64,000 nt of DNA from Actinomycetes bacterium (GCA_029782025.1 JAKOVR010000211.1:18025-82024), one strand, 5' to 3'. Numbered from the stretch's first letter, positions 49,694-58,528 are shown. Numbers and translations: made by a program. The notes: generated from the sequence alone by a model not told the origin.

Positions 49694-50731
49694 TCAGGGC
49701 TTGTCGGGATCGTCGGGGTGCAGGCGGTTGGTCTCGAGCCAGCCGAGCATCGGCTCGCCGCCACCGTCGGGGGTGAGCCGGATCAGCGACCGGCGGTAGT
49801 CCGAGGCCCGGGGCGGGGTCAGCACGTGGTGCACGTCGAGGCCGCACCAGGTCAGCACCTCGACGGTGCCGGCGATCGTGGTGCCGTCCGGGGCGTGCAC
49901 GGCGACGCGGCCGGAGAAGGGACGGTCGGCGTCGTCGTGGTCGACGATGTCCATCTCGACCGACGACAGCTCGGCCGTGTGGCCCTCCCGCGACAGGTAG
50001 CCGAGCAGGATCGGGTCGAGGCTCTTGATGCCCACCTCCACGAACTGGGTGCGGTCCGACTCGGTGGACAGGGCCAGGAAGGTCCAGTCCATGTTCCAGA
50101 ACCGGGGGCCCCAGCTGTGGTCGCGCTCCCCGCGGGCGGCGTAGGTGGTGGCGACGCCGGCGATCTCGTGGCGCACCGTGGCGGCGATGGGCTGCTCCAT
50201 GCGGCTGGCGTCGAAGCCCTCGCTGGTGTGGCCGCGCACGTGGCCCTGACCGGGGGAGTGGGGCCCGCCGGTGGCGGCCCAGTGCACGTCGACGGAGACG
50301 GGCGTGACCCATCCGGCCCGCGGTCCCCGGACGATCCGGGCCGGACCGTGGACGTGGAGGTGGCCGGCCCGCATCGGGTCGACCGGATCGTGGTGGAAGG
50401 CCAGGCCCAGCCGGTCGTAGGCCAGGGCCGGCACCTGGAGGTAGCTGTGGTCGAGCCACGGCTGCTCGATGCAGACCCATTCGCCGCCGTCGTAGAGGTA
50501 CAGCCACAACCAGACCCGTTGCTGGTTGGGCATGTGCCCGATGCGGCAGTGGCCGGCCCGCGAGCCGTCGGGGGCGAACCAGTCCCAGAACCAGGACTCG
50601 TTCCAGCTCACGTCGGCCGGGTCGTAGGGGTGGTGGGCGTCGTCGGTCAGGCGCATCCCGAAGGTGGTGACCTGCGCGTCGGTGAGCGGCGGCACGGGGG
50701 GTGGGGCGAGCGGGGCGTCGGGGTCTGACAC
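49694..50731 (-). CDS. CrtC/AttH-like (DUF7064-type) beta-barrel protein
   Basis: The 345-residue protein is rich in Trp and beta-strands and holds GERDHSWGPRFW near residue 205, the RDHSWG motif seen in carotenoid 1,2-hydratase/AttH-like and DUF7064 proteins. No signal peptide is visible. Members are thought to bind hydrophobic ligands and some hydrate lipids, but the function here is unknown. It is divergent from an SDR gene (69 bp between starts) and 10 bp upstream of a phosphotransferase gene. The start is GTG. Confidence 0.65.
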   Translation of the reverse strand: MSDPDAPLAPPPVPPLTDAQVTTFGMRLTDDAHHPYDPADVSWNESWFWDWFAPDGSRAGHCRIGHMPNQQRVWLWLYLYDGGEWVCIEQPWLDHSYLQVPALAYDRLGLAFHHDPVDPMRAGHLHVHGPARIVRGPRAGWVTPVSVDVHWAATGGPHSPGQGHVRGHTSEGFDASRMEQPIAATVRHEIAGVATTYAARGERDHSWGPRFWNMDWTFLALSTESDRTQFVEVGIKSLDPILLGYLSREGHTAELSSVEMDIVDHDDADRPFSGRVAVHAPDGTTIAGTVEVLTWCGLDVHHVLTPPRASDYRRSLIRLTPDGGGEPMLGWLETNRLHPDDPDKP

Positions 50732-50800
50732 GGGGTCAGGCTCCCACGGCCGGACGGCCCGGGCAAGGAGCCCCGGTCGGGTCCGTGTCAGACTCCGGCC

Positions 50801-51544
50801 ATGGACATCCGGTTCGACGGGAAAGTGGCGCTGGTGACCGGCGCGTCGCGGGGGATCGGCCTGGCCGTCGCCACCACGCTGGCCGAGAGCGGCGCGTCGG
50901 TGATGCTCTCGTCGCGGAAGGCCGAGGCGCTGGAGGCGGCCACGGCCGGCATCGCGGGGGAGACGGCCTGGCACGTGGCCAACGCCGGCGAGCCCGACCA
51001 GGCCGCGGCCTGCGTCGAGGCCACGCTCGAGCGGTTCGGGCGCCTCGACATCCTGGTCAACAACGCCGCCACCAACCCCTACGCCGGTCCCACCGTCGGC
51101 ATCGACGTCGCCCGCTTCGACAAGACGGTGGCCGTGAACTGGCGGGGCCCGCTGGTGTGGAGCCAGGAGGCGTGGCGCCAGTGGATGGCCGACCACGGCG
51201 GCAGCATCGTCAACGTGTCGTCGATCGGCGGGCTCACGGTGGAGCCCACCATCGGGATCTACAACGGCACCAAGGCCGCCCTCATCCACCTCACCCGCCA
51301 GCTGGCCATGGAGCTGGCGCCGGGGGTGCGGGTCAACGCCGTGCTGCCCGGGCTGGTCAAGACCGACATGGCCCGAGCGCTGTGGGAGCGGGGCGAGGAG
51401 AAGATCGCCGCGCGCGTGCCCATGCGCCGGCTGGGCGAGCCGGCCGACATCGCCGCGGCCACCGCCTTCCTCTGCTCGGACCACGCGACGTGGATCACCG
51501 GCACCACGCTGGTGGTCGACGGCGGGATGTTGCTCGGGAGCTGA
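50801..51544 (+). CDS. Short-chain dehydrogenase/reductase
   Basis: The 247-residue classical SDR has the cofactor loop VTGASRGIGLAVA, NNAATNP, NVSSIGG with the catalytic Ser, YNGTK with Tyr and Lys, and the C-terminal GTTLVVDGGM. The Ser-Arg after the first strand (SSRKAEA) suggests NADP(H) preference. The substrate is unknown; relatives act on 3-oxoacyl thioesters, steroids or glucose. It is divergent from the CrtC/AttH-like and phosphotransferase genes. Confidence 0.9.
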   Translation: MDIRFDGKVALVTGASRGIGLAVATTLAESGASVMLSSRKAEALEAATAGIAGETAWHVANAGEPDQAAACVEATLERFGRLDILVNNAATNPYAGPTVGIDVARFDKTVAVNWRGPLVWSQEAWRQWMADHGGSIVNVSSIGGLTVEPTIGIYNGTKAALIHLTRQLAMELAPGVRVNAVLPGLVKTDMARALWERGEEKIAARVPMRRLGEPADIAAATAFLCSDHATWITGTTLVVDGGMLLGS

Positions 51545-51558
51545 CCGGGGCCAGCGGG

Positions 51559-53607
51559 CTACGACGCCACGGTGACCCGGGCCCCTCCTCGCTGCTTGGA
51601 GACGTACATGGCCTGGTCGGCCCGCTCCAGCAGGTCGGCGCCGGAGGTGTCGAGCGGGGCCTCGGTGAACGCCACCCCGATGGAGGCCAGCACGTTGCCG
51701 GTGAGGCCGCTGGTGCGGGACTCGTCGAGGTGGACGGGCTTCTCGAGGGCGCGGAGGATGCGCGTGGCCGTCGACTCGACCACGCGGGACTCCGGGACGG
51801 GGTGGACGAGGATCACGAACTCGTCGCCGCCCACCCGGGCCACCCGGTCCGACGTGCGCACCGCCGCGGTGATGCGTCGGGCCACCTCCCGCAGCACGTT
51901 GTCGCCGGCGGCGTGGCCGTAGGTGTCGTTGATCGGCTTGAACCCGTCGAGGTCGAGGTAGATCAGCCCGACGCTGGTCTCGTTGGTGCGGGCCTGGCGC
52001 AGCGCCGCCTCGAGCTCCGTCATGAACGCCATCCGGTTGAGGAGCCCGGTGAGGTTGTCGCGGGTGGCCTTGAGCTCGAGGTCCTCGTGGGAGCGCTTGC
52101 GCTCGGTGATGTCGGCGTGGATCACCACGGCGCCGCCCCGTCGACCCCGGAGTCGGGTGGCCCGCACCGAGTACCAGCGGCGGTGCTGCACGTCCTCGAA
52201 GGCGACGTCGGTCTCCATGGTCTCGCTGTCGCCCCGCAGCACCTCCCACAGGGCGTCGGCCAGCTCCTCGTGGCTGGTCCGGACGTAGGGCTTCATCGCG
52301 CTCAGGTACTCGACCGACGCCGACACCGGCGCCGCGTCGGCGGCGGTCGTGTCGCCGTGGTCGGCCGCCTCCGCCGCGGGGGTGTGGGCCGGGGAGGAGA
52401 GGAGCTGGGTCCAGGCCGGGTTGGTCCGCAGGATCTGGCCATTGCCGTCGAGCACCACCATGGGGCTGGTCACCGAGTCGAGGATCTCGCCCTGGAACTC
52501 CTCGCGCTCGGCCAGCTCGGTGGCGTACTCGCGCTCGCGGGCGTGGGCCCGCACCCGCATGAACATGATGACGCCGGCCAGGCCGCTGGCCAGCAGCCCG
52601 CCGGCCAGCGTGAGCGGGACGGTGACCGGGATGGCGTCGGCGTCGGCCTGGCTCCAGATGGCGAGGCGGAAGGTGATGCCCTCGGGCTCGAACGCCGTCC
52701 GGTAGGTGAAGGCGGCGTCCTCGGCGTTGCCGGCGGTGCCCTTGCGATCGGCGCCCCGGGTGACGGCCTGGTTCTCGCTCTCCATGACCTTGGTGAGGTC
52801 CATGGTGAGGTTGAGGCCGAAGCCCTCCGGCGCGTCGCGCCCGGCCGCCGACACCACCGAGTCGAACTTGCCGACGGGGGCGGCGATCCAGCCCAGCGGT
52901 TCGGAGGAACGGTTCCCCTGTCCGTCGGACGGGGCGTACACGGGCAGGCCGATGAAGAAGTCGAGGGCCAGCAGCTGGTCCATGAGCGGGAACTTGGTCT
53001 GCTCCGCCACCTTCTTGATGAACGGGTCGTTCTGGAACGACCCGGCGGCACCGATCCGGCGGGTCCCGGCGGCTTCCATGACCGACGTGAGCGAGGTGAT
53101 GGACGAAACGTCGGTGTAGAGGGGCAGATCGAGCTTGGTGTCGGGCGAGGCCACCCATTGGGTGAGGAGGTAGCGGGGCGTCCCGTCGGCCGGCGCCGGC
53201 ATCGGCACCTGGGTGAAGGAGGGGTCCTTGGCCTTGTAGGCCTCGATCGTGCGCTCGTAGTCGCCGGGCTCGATGCGCTGGAGGAACACCACCCCGGACA
53301 CGGCGGGGAGCTGGTCGAAGATCTGGGTGCCCTCGACGTAGCGCTTGAAGTCGCGGGCGCCGGCCGACGACGCGTCAACGTTGGCCACGTAGGAGCCGAT
53401 GTCGCGCAGCTTCTCGAGGTAGCGGTTGACCTCGTTCTGCACCGCCTTGTCGATCTGGCGGGCGCTCTGCTCGAACTGCTCCTTGGCGTCGTTGTGGGCG
53501 GCCGTGCGAACGAGCGCGCTCACGAGGCCGGTGATGGTGGCGGCGAGGACGAAGAGCGTCAGGCCGAGCGCGGCGGCGCGCCGACGGGCCCGCCTCTGCT
53601 CACCCAC
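51559..53607 (-). CDS. CHASE-PAS-GGDEF diguanylate cyclase
   Basis: The 682-residue sensor has a membrane helix at about residues 14-34 and a periplasmic CHASE domain (about 70-300, with DQLPAVSGVVFLQRIEPGDYE). A second membrane helix lies near 335-355, with a short coiled coil, a PAS-like domain (about 380-500) and a C-terminal GGDEF domain. The active site reads VGGDEFVIL near residue 590, so cyclic-di-GMP synthesis is expected. No EAL domain is present. The CHASE ligand is not known. It lies just downstream of a lone Flp pilin gene on the same strand. Confidence 0.88.
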   Translation of the reverse strand: MGEQRRARRRAAALGLTLFVLAATITGLVSALVRTAAHNDAKEQFEQSARQIDKAVQNEVNRYLEKLRDIGSYVANVDASSAGARDFKRYVEGTQIFDQLPAVSGVVFLQRIEPGDYERTIEAYKAKDPSFTQVPMPAPADGTPRYLLTQWVASPDTKLDLPLYTDVSSITSLTSVMEAAGTRRIGAAGSFQNDPFIKKVAEQTKFPLMDQLLALDFFIGLPVYAPSDGQGNRSSEPLGWIAAPVGKFDSVVSAAGRDAPEGFGLNLTMDLTKVMESENQAVTRGADRKGTAGNAEDAAFTYRTAFEPEGITFRLAIWSQADADAIPVTVPLTLAGGLLASGLAGVIMFMRVRAHAREREYATELAEREEFQGEILDSVTSPMVVLDGNGQILRTNPAWTQLLSSPAHTPAAEAADHGDTTAADAAPVSASVEYLSAMKPYVRTSHEELADALWEVLRGDSETMETDVAFEDVQHRRWYSVRATRLRGRRGGAVVIHADITERKRSHEDLELKATRDNLTGLLNRMAFMTELEAALRQARTNETSVGLIYLDLDGFKPINDTYGHAAGDNVLREVARRITAAVRTSDRVARVGGDEFVILVHPVPESRVVESTATRILRALEKPVHLDESRTSGLTGNVLASIGVAFTEAPLDTSGADLLERADQAMYVSKQRGGARVTVAS

Positions 53608-53716
53608 GTCGATCGCCGCCGATCACCGATGTCGCCTCCCGATCCCCCGACTCCTCGGAGGAAACCATACGGGGTGGATCATCGGCACGCACGGCCGAGA
53701 TCTGTACCGCCAGGTG

Positions 53717-53905
53717 CTAGCGGATGGCGCTGCCGACGCCCGAGAACTTGCTCGACGCGGCCTTGCCCAGGAACGTGATGGCCAGGATGCACACCACGGC
53801 GATGAGGGCCACGAGGAGTGCGTACTCCACCAGTGACGCGCCCCGGTCGCTCTTGGCCACTCGGGCCTGCATCCACGCGCTGAAGAACTCGAAGGAGATG
53901 GTCAT
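53717..53905 (-). CDS. Flp-family type IVb pilin
   Basis: The 62-residue protein has a short leader, then DRGASLVEYALLVALIAVVC, the class IVb prepilin hydrophobic segment with conserved Glu-Tyr at mature positions 5-6 after the predicted G/A cleavage. The start at 53905 has AGGGG 6 nt upstream; longer frames upstream have no support. Flp pilins build tight-adherence (Tad) pili, but no tad genes are nearby. A diguanylate cyclase gene follows on the same strand. Confidence 0.85.
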   Translation of the reverse strand: MTISFEFFSAWMQARVAKSDRGASLVEYALLVALIAVVCILAITFLGKAASSKFSGVGSAIR

Positions 53906-54019
53906 CACTGCCCCTGTGATGTCGATGGCGCGCGAAGGCGCCATGCTGTCGGATTGGTTCCGGGAAGTCTCCCCCATCTGAGCCTTCAGGGACAATGAGA
54001 CGTTCGGACCAAACGCCGT

Positions 54020-55168
54020 TCAGATCTGGTGGCGCTGGACCTTGCCGAGGGCGGTGGTGGGCAGGCGGTCGACCAGCTCCAGCCGGCGGGGCGCGGCGAA
54101 GGCGGGGAGGGTCGCTTTGGCCCGGGCCCGCAGCGCGTCGAGGGTGGGGGGTGCCGACGGATCGGCTGGGACGACCACGGCGGTGACGACCTGGCCCCAG
54201 TCGGGGTCGGGCCGCCCGACCACCGCCACCTCGGCCACGCCCGCCGCGCCGGCCAGGGCGTGCTCGACTGCGATCGGCCACACGTTCTCGCCCCCGCTGA
54301 TGATGAGGTCGCCCACCCGGCCGTGGACGTGGAGCACCCCGGCGGCATCGAGGGAACCGGCGTCATGGGTGTCGAACCAGCCGGCTGCGTCCTTGGGGTC
54401 GAGCCCTTCGGGGTCGGCCGTGCGGTAGGCCCGGAGGAGCATCGGGCCCCGGACGCGGACGGTGCCGTCGACCACGGCGAGCTCCGCGCCGTCGAGGGGC
54501 CGCCCGTCGTAGGCCACGGCGCTGCCGGTCTCGCTCAGGCCGTAGCTCACCACGCAGTTGGGGGGGAGGACGGCCGGGGGGTGGGTGCCGCCCACCACGA
54601 TCCGGCGGAAGAGCGACGGGTCGATGCGGGCCAGCGCGGTGGGGACGAGGGTGGTGAGGGTGGCGCCCTGCTCGGTGGCGGCGGCCTCGCAGGCCCGGGC
54701 GTCGAAGCCGTCGAGCAGGAGCAGGCGGGTGCCCGAGAGCACCGAGCGGAACACCACCGAGAGCCCGGCCACGTGGGCCAGGGGGAGCGAGCACAGCCAG
54801 GTGTCGCGCTCGGGGTCGGTACCGACGCCGGCGTTGGTGGCGTGGGCCGAGGCCGCCACGGACCCGTGGGTGTGGACGACGCCTTTGGGGGTGCCGGTCG
54901 AGCCGGAGGTGGCCACCACCACGGCGTCGCCCTCGAGCACCGGCACCGGGGGGAGCCCGTCGGGGTGGTCGGCGGCCGAGCGGGGGGACCGGTGGCCGGC
55001 GGCGTCGATCACGGCGGCGGGGCGCATCGTGGCCAGCAGCTGGTCGACGGCGGCGGCGGGGAGCCGCGGATCGATCGGGAGGAAGGCGTCGCCCTCGTCC
55101 CAGACGCGCACGATGCGCTCGACCGTCTCGTGCGTCCCGTGGGCGACGATCGCCACCAGCTCCCGCAT
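54020..55168 (-). CDS. menE: o-Succinylbenzoate-CoA ligase
   Basis: The 382-residue adenylate-forming enzyme activates o-succinylbenzoate with ATP and CoA. It has the AMP-binding motif VVATSGSTGTPKGVVHTH, SYGLSETGSA, the hinge-region GRVGDLIISGGENVWP and the catalytic Lys near the end (TALGKVQR). It is shorter than most acyl-CoA synthetases, as MenE usually is. It is divergent from menB with only 36 bp between starts, and its TAGCCT -10 sits 7 nt before the ATG. The assignment rests on fold motifs plus the men context. Confidence 0.88.
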   Translation of the reverse strand: MRELVAIVAHGTHETVERIVRVWDEGDAFLPIDPRLPAAAVDQLLATMRPAAVIDAAGHRSPRSAADHPDGLPPVPVLEGDAVVVATSGSTGTPKGVVHTHGSVAASAHATNAGVGTDPERDTWLCSLPLAHVAGLSVVFRSVLSGTRLLLLDGFDARACEAAATEQGATLTTLVPTALARIDPSLFRRIVVGGTHPPAVLPPNCVVSYGLSETGSAVAYDGRPLDGAELAVVDGTVRVRGPMLLRAYRTADPEGLDPKDAAGWFDTHDAGSLDAAGVLHVHGRVGDLIISGGENVWPIAVEHALAGAAGVAEVAVVGRPDPDWGQVVTAVVVPADPSAPPTLDALRARAKATLPAFAAPRRLELVDRLPTTALGKVQRHQI

Positions 55169-55175
55169 GGCGGCG

Positions 55176-55181
55176 AGGCTA
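55176..55181 (-). promoter_or_regulatory. -10 element (minus TAGCCT) for menE, leaderless
   Basis: On the minus strand TAGCCT ends 7 nt before the menE ATG. It lies where the -35 region of menB would be, so the two promoters overlap. Confidence 0.5.
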
Positions 55182-55192
55182 TCGGCCGGCCC

Positions 55193-55198
55193 TAGAGT
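55193..55198 (+). promoter_or_regulatory. -10 element TAGAGT for menB, leaderless
   Basis: TAGAGT ends 6 nt before the menB GTG and is 11 bp from the oppositely oriented menE -10. Confidence 0.5.
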
Positions 55199-55204
55199 GC
55201 GGGC

Positions 55205-56149
55205 GTGTCCACGCCGCCGCTGCCCCGCCCGGTGTCGGAGATCTTCGACCCCACCCGCTGGCGGGACGTCGAGGGCTTCGACTTCACCGACATCACCTAC
55301 CACCGGGCCGTCGACCCCGCCGACCGCGGCCGCGACCTCGGCACCGTGCGCATCGCCTTCGACCGGCCCGAGATCCGCAACGCCTTCCGCCCCCACACCG
55401 TCGACGAGCTCTACCGGGCCCTCGACCACGCCCGCCAGACCACCGACGTGGGGTGCGTGCTGCTCACCGGCAACGGCCCCTCGCCCCGCGACGGTGGTTG
55501 GGCCTTCTGCTCCGGCGGCGATCAGCGCATCCGGGGCAAGGACGGCTACAAGTACGCCGAGGGCGAGACGGCCGAGAGCATCGACCCCGGCAAGGCCGGG
55601 CGCCTGCACATCCTCGAGGTGCAGCGCCTCATCCGCTTCATGGGCAAGGTGGTGATCGCCGTCGTGCCCGGCTGGGCCGCCGGCGGGGGCCACTCCCTGC
55701 ACGTCGTCGCCGACCTCACCATCGCCTCGGCGGAGCACGCCCGGTTCAAGCAGACCGACGCCGACGTGGCCAGCTTCGACGGCGGGTTCGGCTCGGCCTA
55801 CCTGGCCCGTCAGGTCGGCCAGAAGTTCGCCCGCGAGATCTTCTTCCTCGGGTCCGAGTACTCCGCCGCCGACGCCCACCGGATGGGCATGGTCAACGCC
55901 GTGGTGCCCCACGCCGAGCTCGAGACCGTGGCCCTCGAGTGGGGGGCGAAGATCAACGGCAAGAGCCCCACCGCGCAGCGCATGCTCAAGTTCTCGTTCA
56001 ACCTGATCGACGACGGGCTGGTGGGCCAGCAGGTCTTCGCGGGCGAGGCCACCCGGCTGGCCTACATGACCGACGAGGCGGCCGAGGGGCGCGACAGCTT
56101 CCTCGAGAAGCGGCCGCCCGACTGGTCCGCCTACCCCTGGCACTACTGA
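55205..56149 (+). CDS. menB: 1,4-Dihydroxy-2-naphthoyl-CoA synthase
   Basis: The 314-residue crotonase-fold enzyme closes the naphthoate ring of o-succinylbenzoyl-CoA. Typical MenB features are RPEIRNAFRPHTVDEL, FCSGGDQRIRGKDGYKY, VPGWAAGGGHSLHVVADLTIAS, and QTDADVASFDGGFGSAYLAR, with the Asp near the active site. The C-terminal PPDWSAYPW is also family-typical. The N-terminus is slightly extended. The GTG is 6 nt after a TAGAGT -10. Its stop shares a base with the menA ATG. Confidence 0.95.
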   Translation: MSTPPLPRPVSEIFDPTRWRDVEGFDFTDITYHRAVDPADRGRDLGTVRIAFDRPEIRNAFRPHTVDELYRALDHARQTTDVGCVLLTGNGPSPRDGGWAFCSGGDQRIRGKDGYKYAEGETAESIDPGKAGRLHILEVQRLIRFMGKVVIAVVPGWAAGGGHSLHVVADLTIASAEHARFKQTDADVASFDGGFGSAYLARQVGQKFAREIFFLGSEYSAADAHRMGMVNAVVPHAELETVALEWGAKINGKSPTAQRMLKFSFNLIDDGLVGQQVFAGEATRLAYMTDEAAEGRDSFLEKRPPDWSAYPWHY

Positions 56150-57135
56150 TGGCCGACGCCCCGGCGCTCTCCGGCTGGCGGCTCTGGTGGGCCGGCGCCC
56201 GCCCCCGGACGCTCCCCGCCGCCATCGTTCCCGTGCTCGTGGGCACGTGTGCCGTGGCCGGCGAGGCCAAGAACATCTATCCGTTGTGCTGCGATGCGGC
56301 GTATTCGTTCACGGACGACAGGCCTTGGAGCCGCTACGAGCCGTACTACGGCGTGATCAACTGGCGGTTCGCCGCGGCCATGGTCGTGGCCCTGGCCATC
56401 CAGGTCGCCACCAACTACGCCAACGACTACAGCGACGGCAAGCGCGGCACCGACGACCCCGGCAAGCGGGTGGGGCCGGTGCGCCTCGTCGGCTCCGGGC
56501 TGGCCTCGCCCGCGGCCGTCAAGCGGGCCGTGCTCATCAGCTTCGGCGTGGCCGGGGTGGCCGGGCTGACGCTGGCGGCCGCCGTCGGGTGGTGGCTGAT
56601 CCTCGTCGGCCTGGTCTGCTTCGCCGCCGGCTGGTTCTACACCGGCGGTCCGCGGCCCTACGGCTACGCCGGGCTCGGCGAGGTGTTCGTGTTCACGTTC
56701 TTCGGGGTCGTGGCCACCACCGGCAGCGCCTACGTGCAGATCGAGCGGATGCCGTGGCTGGCCCTGGCCGCATCGGTGCCGGTCGGCTGTCTGGCCACGG
56801 CGCTGCTCGTGGTCAACAACCTGCGCGACATCCCCGGCGACACCGAGTCGGGCAAGCGCACGCTCGCCGTGAAGCTCGGCGACCAGCGCACCCGGGTCCT
56901 CTACACCGTGCTGCTGGTGGCCCCGTTCGTGGTCACCCCGTTCGTCGCCGGCATCAGCCGCCGGCCGCTGGCCGCCGCGGCGCTGATCGCCGTGATCGTG
57001 GCCCGCAAGCCGCTGCTGCCGGTGCTCCAGGGGGCGAAGGGCCCGGCCCTCATCCCGGTGCTGGTCGGGACCGGCCAGGTGCAGCTGCTGTTCGGCCTGC
57101 TGCTGTCGGCCGGCTTCCTCGCCGCCGCCGTCTGA
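56149..57135 (+). CDS. menA: 1,4-Dihydroxy-2-naphthoate polyprenyltransferase
   Basis: The 328-residue UbiA-superfamily membrane enzyme adds the isoprenoid chain to DHNA. It has ARPRTLPAAIVPVLVG, the first Asp motif NYANDYSDGKRGTDD, VNNLRDIPGDTESGKRTLAVKLG (second Asp motif) and about eight membrane helices. Between helix 1 and the first Asp motif is a roughly 30-residue insert (KNIYPLCCDAAYSFTDDRPW, about residues 40-70) with more AT-rich codons, not usual in MenA. It shares a base with the menB stop and is certainly co-translated. Confidence 0.92.
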   Translation: MADAPALSGWRLWWAGARPRTLPAAIVPVLVGTCAVAGEAKNIYPLCCDAAYSFTDDRPWSRYEPYYGVINWRFAAAMVVALAIQVATNYANDYSDGKRGTDDPGKRVGPVRLVGSGLASPAAVKRAVLISFGVAGVAGLTLAAAVGWWLILVGLVCFAAGWFYTGGPRPYGYAGLGEVFVFTFFGVVATTGSAYVQIERMPWLALAASVPVGCLATALLVVNNLRDIPGDTESGKRTLAVKLGDQRTRVLYTVLLVAPFVVTPFVAGISRRPLAAAALIAVIVARKPLLPVLQGAKGPALIPVLVGTGQVQLLFGLLLSAGFLAAAV

Positions 57136-57139
57136 CCGG

Positions 57140-57145
57140 TAGCCT
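57140..57145 (+). promoter_or_regulatory. -10 element TAGCCT, near-leaderless
   Basis: TAGCCT ends 9 nt before the ATG at 57155 of the AAA ATPase gene. Confidence 0.45.
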
Positions 57146-57154
57146 GCCGGGGCC

Positions 57155-58516
57155 ATGGCCGACGCTCCCGACACCGAGCCCCCCGACGAGATCGGGGAGG
57201 AGCTGACCGACCTGTCGATGGGGTTCGTGCCCCCGCCCGACTCGATGGCCCAGATCGCCGAGTGGCTCGACGTGGAGGATCCCGACACGCTCTCGGTGGT
57301 CACCGAGGTGCTCGACGACCGCACCCTGTTCGCCACCGGCTCGGTCATCCGCGACATCATCGACGAGCTCGACGACCCGGTGGGCGGCGGGCTGGAGGGG
57401 TTCGGCGCTCCCCGGTGGTTCCCGTTCGACACCCGCGACGCCCTGTCGATCGTGCCGCTCGTCGGCTGGTTCGGGGTGCCCGAAGGCACGCTGGGCGAAG
57501 GCCTGACGGCCGTGGCCCTGCGCATCTTCCTCGGGCAGCTCGGCCCCACGTTGGAGGTGGTGGCGGCCCCGGGGCAGCTGGTCGATGCCGGCCGGGTCCT
57601 GGCCGCGTTCAACGAGCGGCGCAAGGCCCGCAACCCGTTGAAGCGCAAGCTCCTGCGGGTGGGGGGCGGCCCCAACTCGCTCAACTTCCGGGTGGCCGAT
57701 CCGCCCAAGCTCACCCGGGCCGACGTCGTGCTGCCGCCCGGCGGCTGGGACCAGATCGACCGCACCATCTTCCGGCCCCTCCTCACCGCCACCTCGCCGC
57801 GGCTCCGGTCGGTGCTCGGGGCCCACACCGCCGTGCTCATCCACGGCGCCGCCGGCACGGGCAAGACCACCCTGTGCCGGGTGCTGGCGGCCGAGCTGAA
57901 CGGCCAGGCCACGGTGATCTACGTCGAGCCGGCCACCGGCCGCGACGCGCTGGTGGAGGTGTACGCCTCGGCCCAGGACCTCGCCCCCGCCCTGGTGGTG
58001 ATCGAGCACGCCGAGGCGGCGGCGCCGGCCCGGGGCACCGACATGCCCCTCACCCTGGTGCAGTTCGCCGCCGCCTTCGACCTGGCCCAGGCCTCCCGCC
58101 ACCCGATCGTCACCCTGCTCACCACCACCGAGCCGACCGCCATCGACGCCAGCTTCCGCCAGAGCAGCCGGCTCGACCTCACGCTCCACCTGCCCGTGCC
58201 CGACCACCCGTTGCGCCGCGAGATCCTCGGCGTCCTCCTCGGATCGGCCGATGGCGATGGCGATGGCGATGGCGGTGGGGTCGCCCCGGGCGAACCGGCG
58301 CTGCGGCCGATCCACGTCGACGTCGAGCTCGACGCCATCGCCCGGGTCACCGACGGCGCCACCGGCTCGGACCTGCAGCACCTCGTGCGGCTCGCCGTGC
58401 TGGAGGCCCTGGCCGAAGGCGATCCCGCCGAGCCCGCGGTGGTGTCCACCCCGCTGCTGCGCCGCCTCGCCGCCGCGCGCGGCTGGGCCGGGACCGACAC
58501 CGGCATGTACCTCTGA
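57155..58516 (+). CDS. AAA-family ATPase with altered Walker B
   Basis: The 453-residue protein has an N-terminal region of ~200 residues that I do not recognise, then an AAA module. The Walker A GAAGTGKTTLCR lies near residue 231. Walker B reads LVVIEHAEA, with Glu-His where Asp-Glu is normal, so hydrolysis may be weak. A sensor-1-like LLTTTEP and an SRLDLTLHLP segment follow. A DGDGDGDGGG stretch comes from four exact GATGGC repeats (58250-58273). It lies after menA in the same direction, with its own -10. A role in menaquinone synthesis is possible from position only. Confidence 0.75.
   Translation: MADAPDTEPPDEIGEELTDLSMGFVPPPDSMAQIAEWLDVEDPDTLSVVTEVLDDRTLFATGSVIRDIIDELDDPVGGGLEGFGAPRWFPFDTRDALSIVPLVGWFGVPEGTLGEGLTAVALRIFLGQLGPTLEVVAAPGQLVDAGRVLAAFNERRKARNPLKRKLLRVGGGPNSLNFRVADPPKLTRADVVLPPGGWDQIDRTIFRPLLTATSPRLRSVLGAHTAVLIHGAAGTGKTTLCRVLAAELNGQATVIYVEPATGRDALVEVYASAQDLAPALVVIEHAEAAAPARGTDMPLTLVQFAAAFDLAQASRHPIVTLLTTTEPTAIDASFRQSSRLDLTLHLPVPDHPLRREILGVLLGSADGDGDGDGGGVAPGEPALRPIHVDVELDAIARVTDGATGSDLQHLVRLAVLEALAEGDPAEPAVVSTPLLRRLAAARGWAGTDTGMYL
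58250..58273 (+). repeat. Four exact GATGGC repeats
   Basis: GATGGC occurs four times in tandem within the AAA ATPase gene and encodes a Gly-Asp run. Since the unit is six bases, slippage would add or remove residues without a frameshift. Confidence 0.8.
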
Positions 58517-58528
58517 CTCGGGCGTCCC

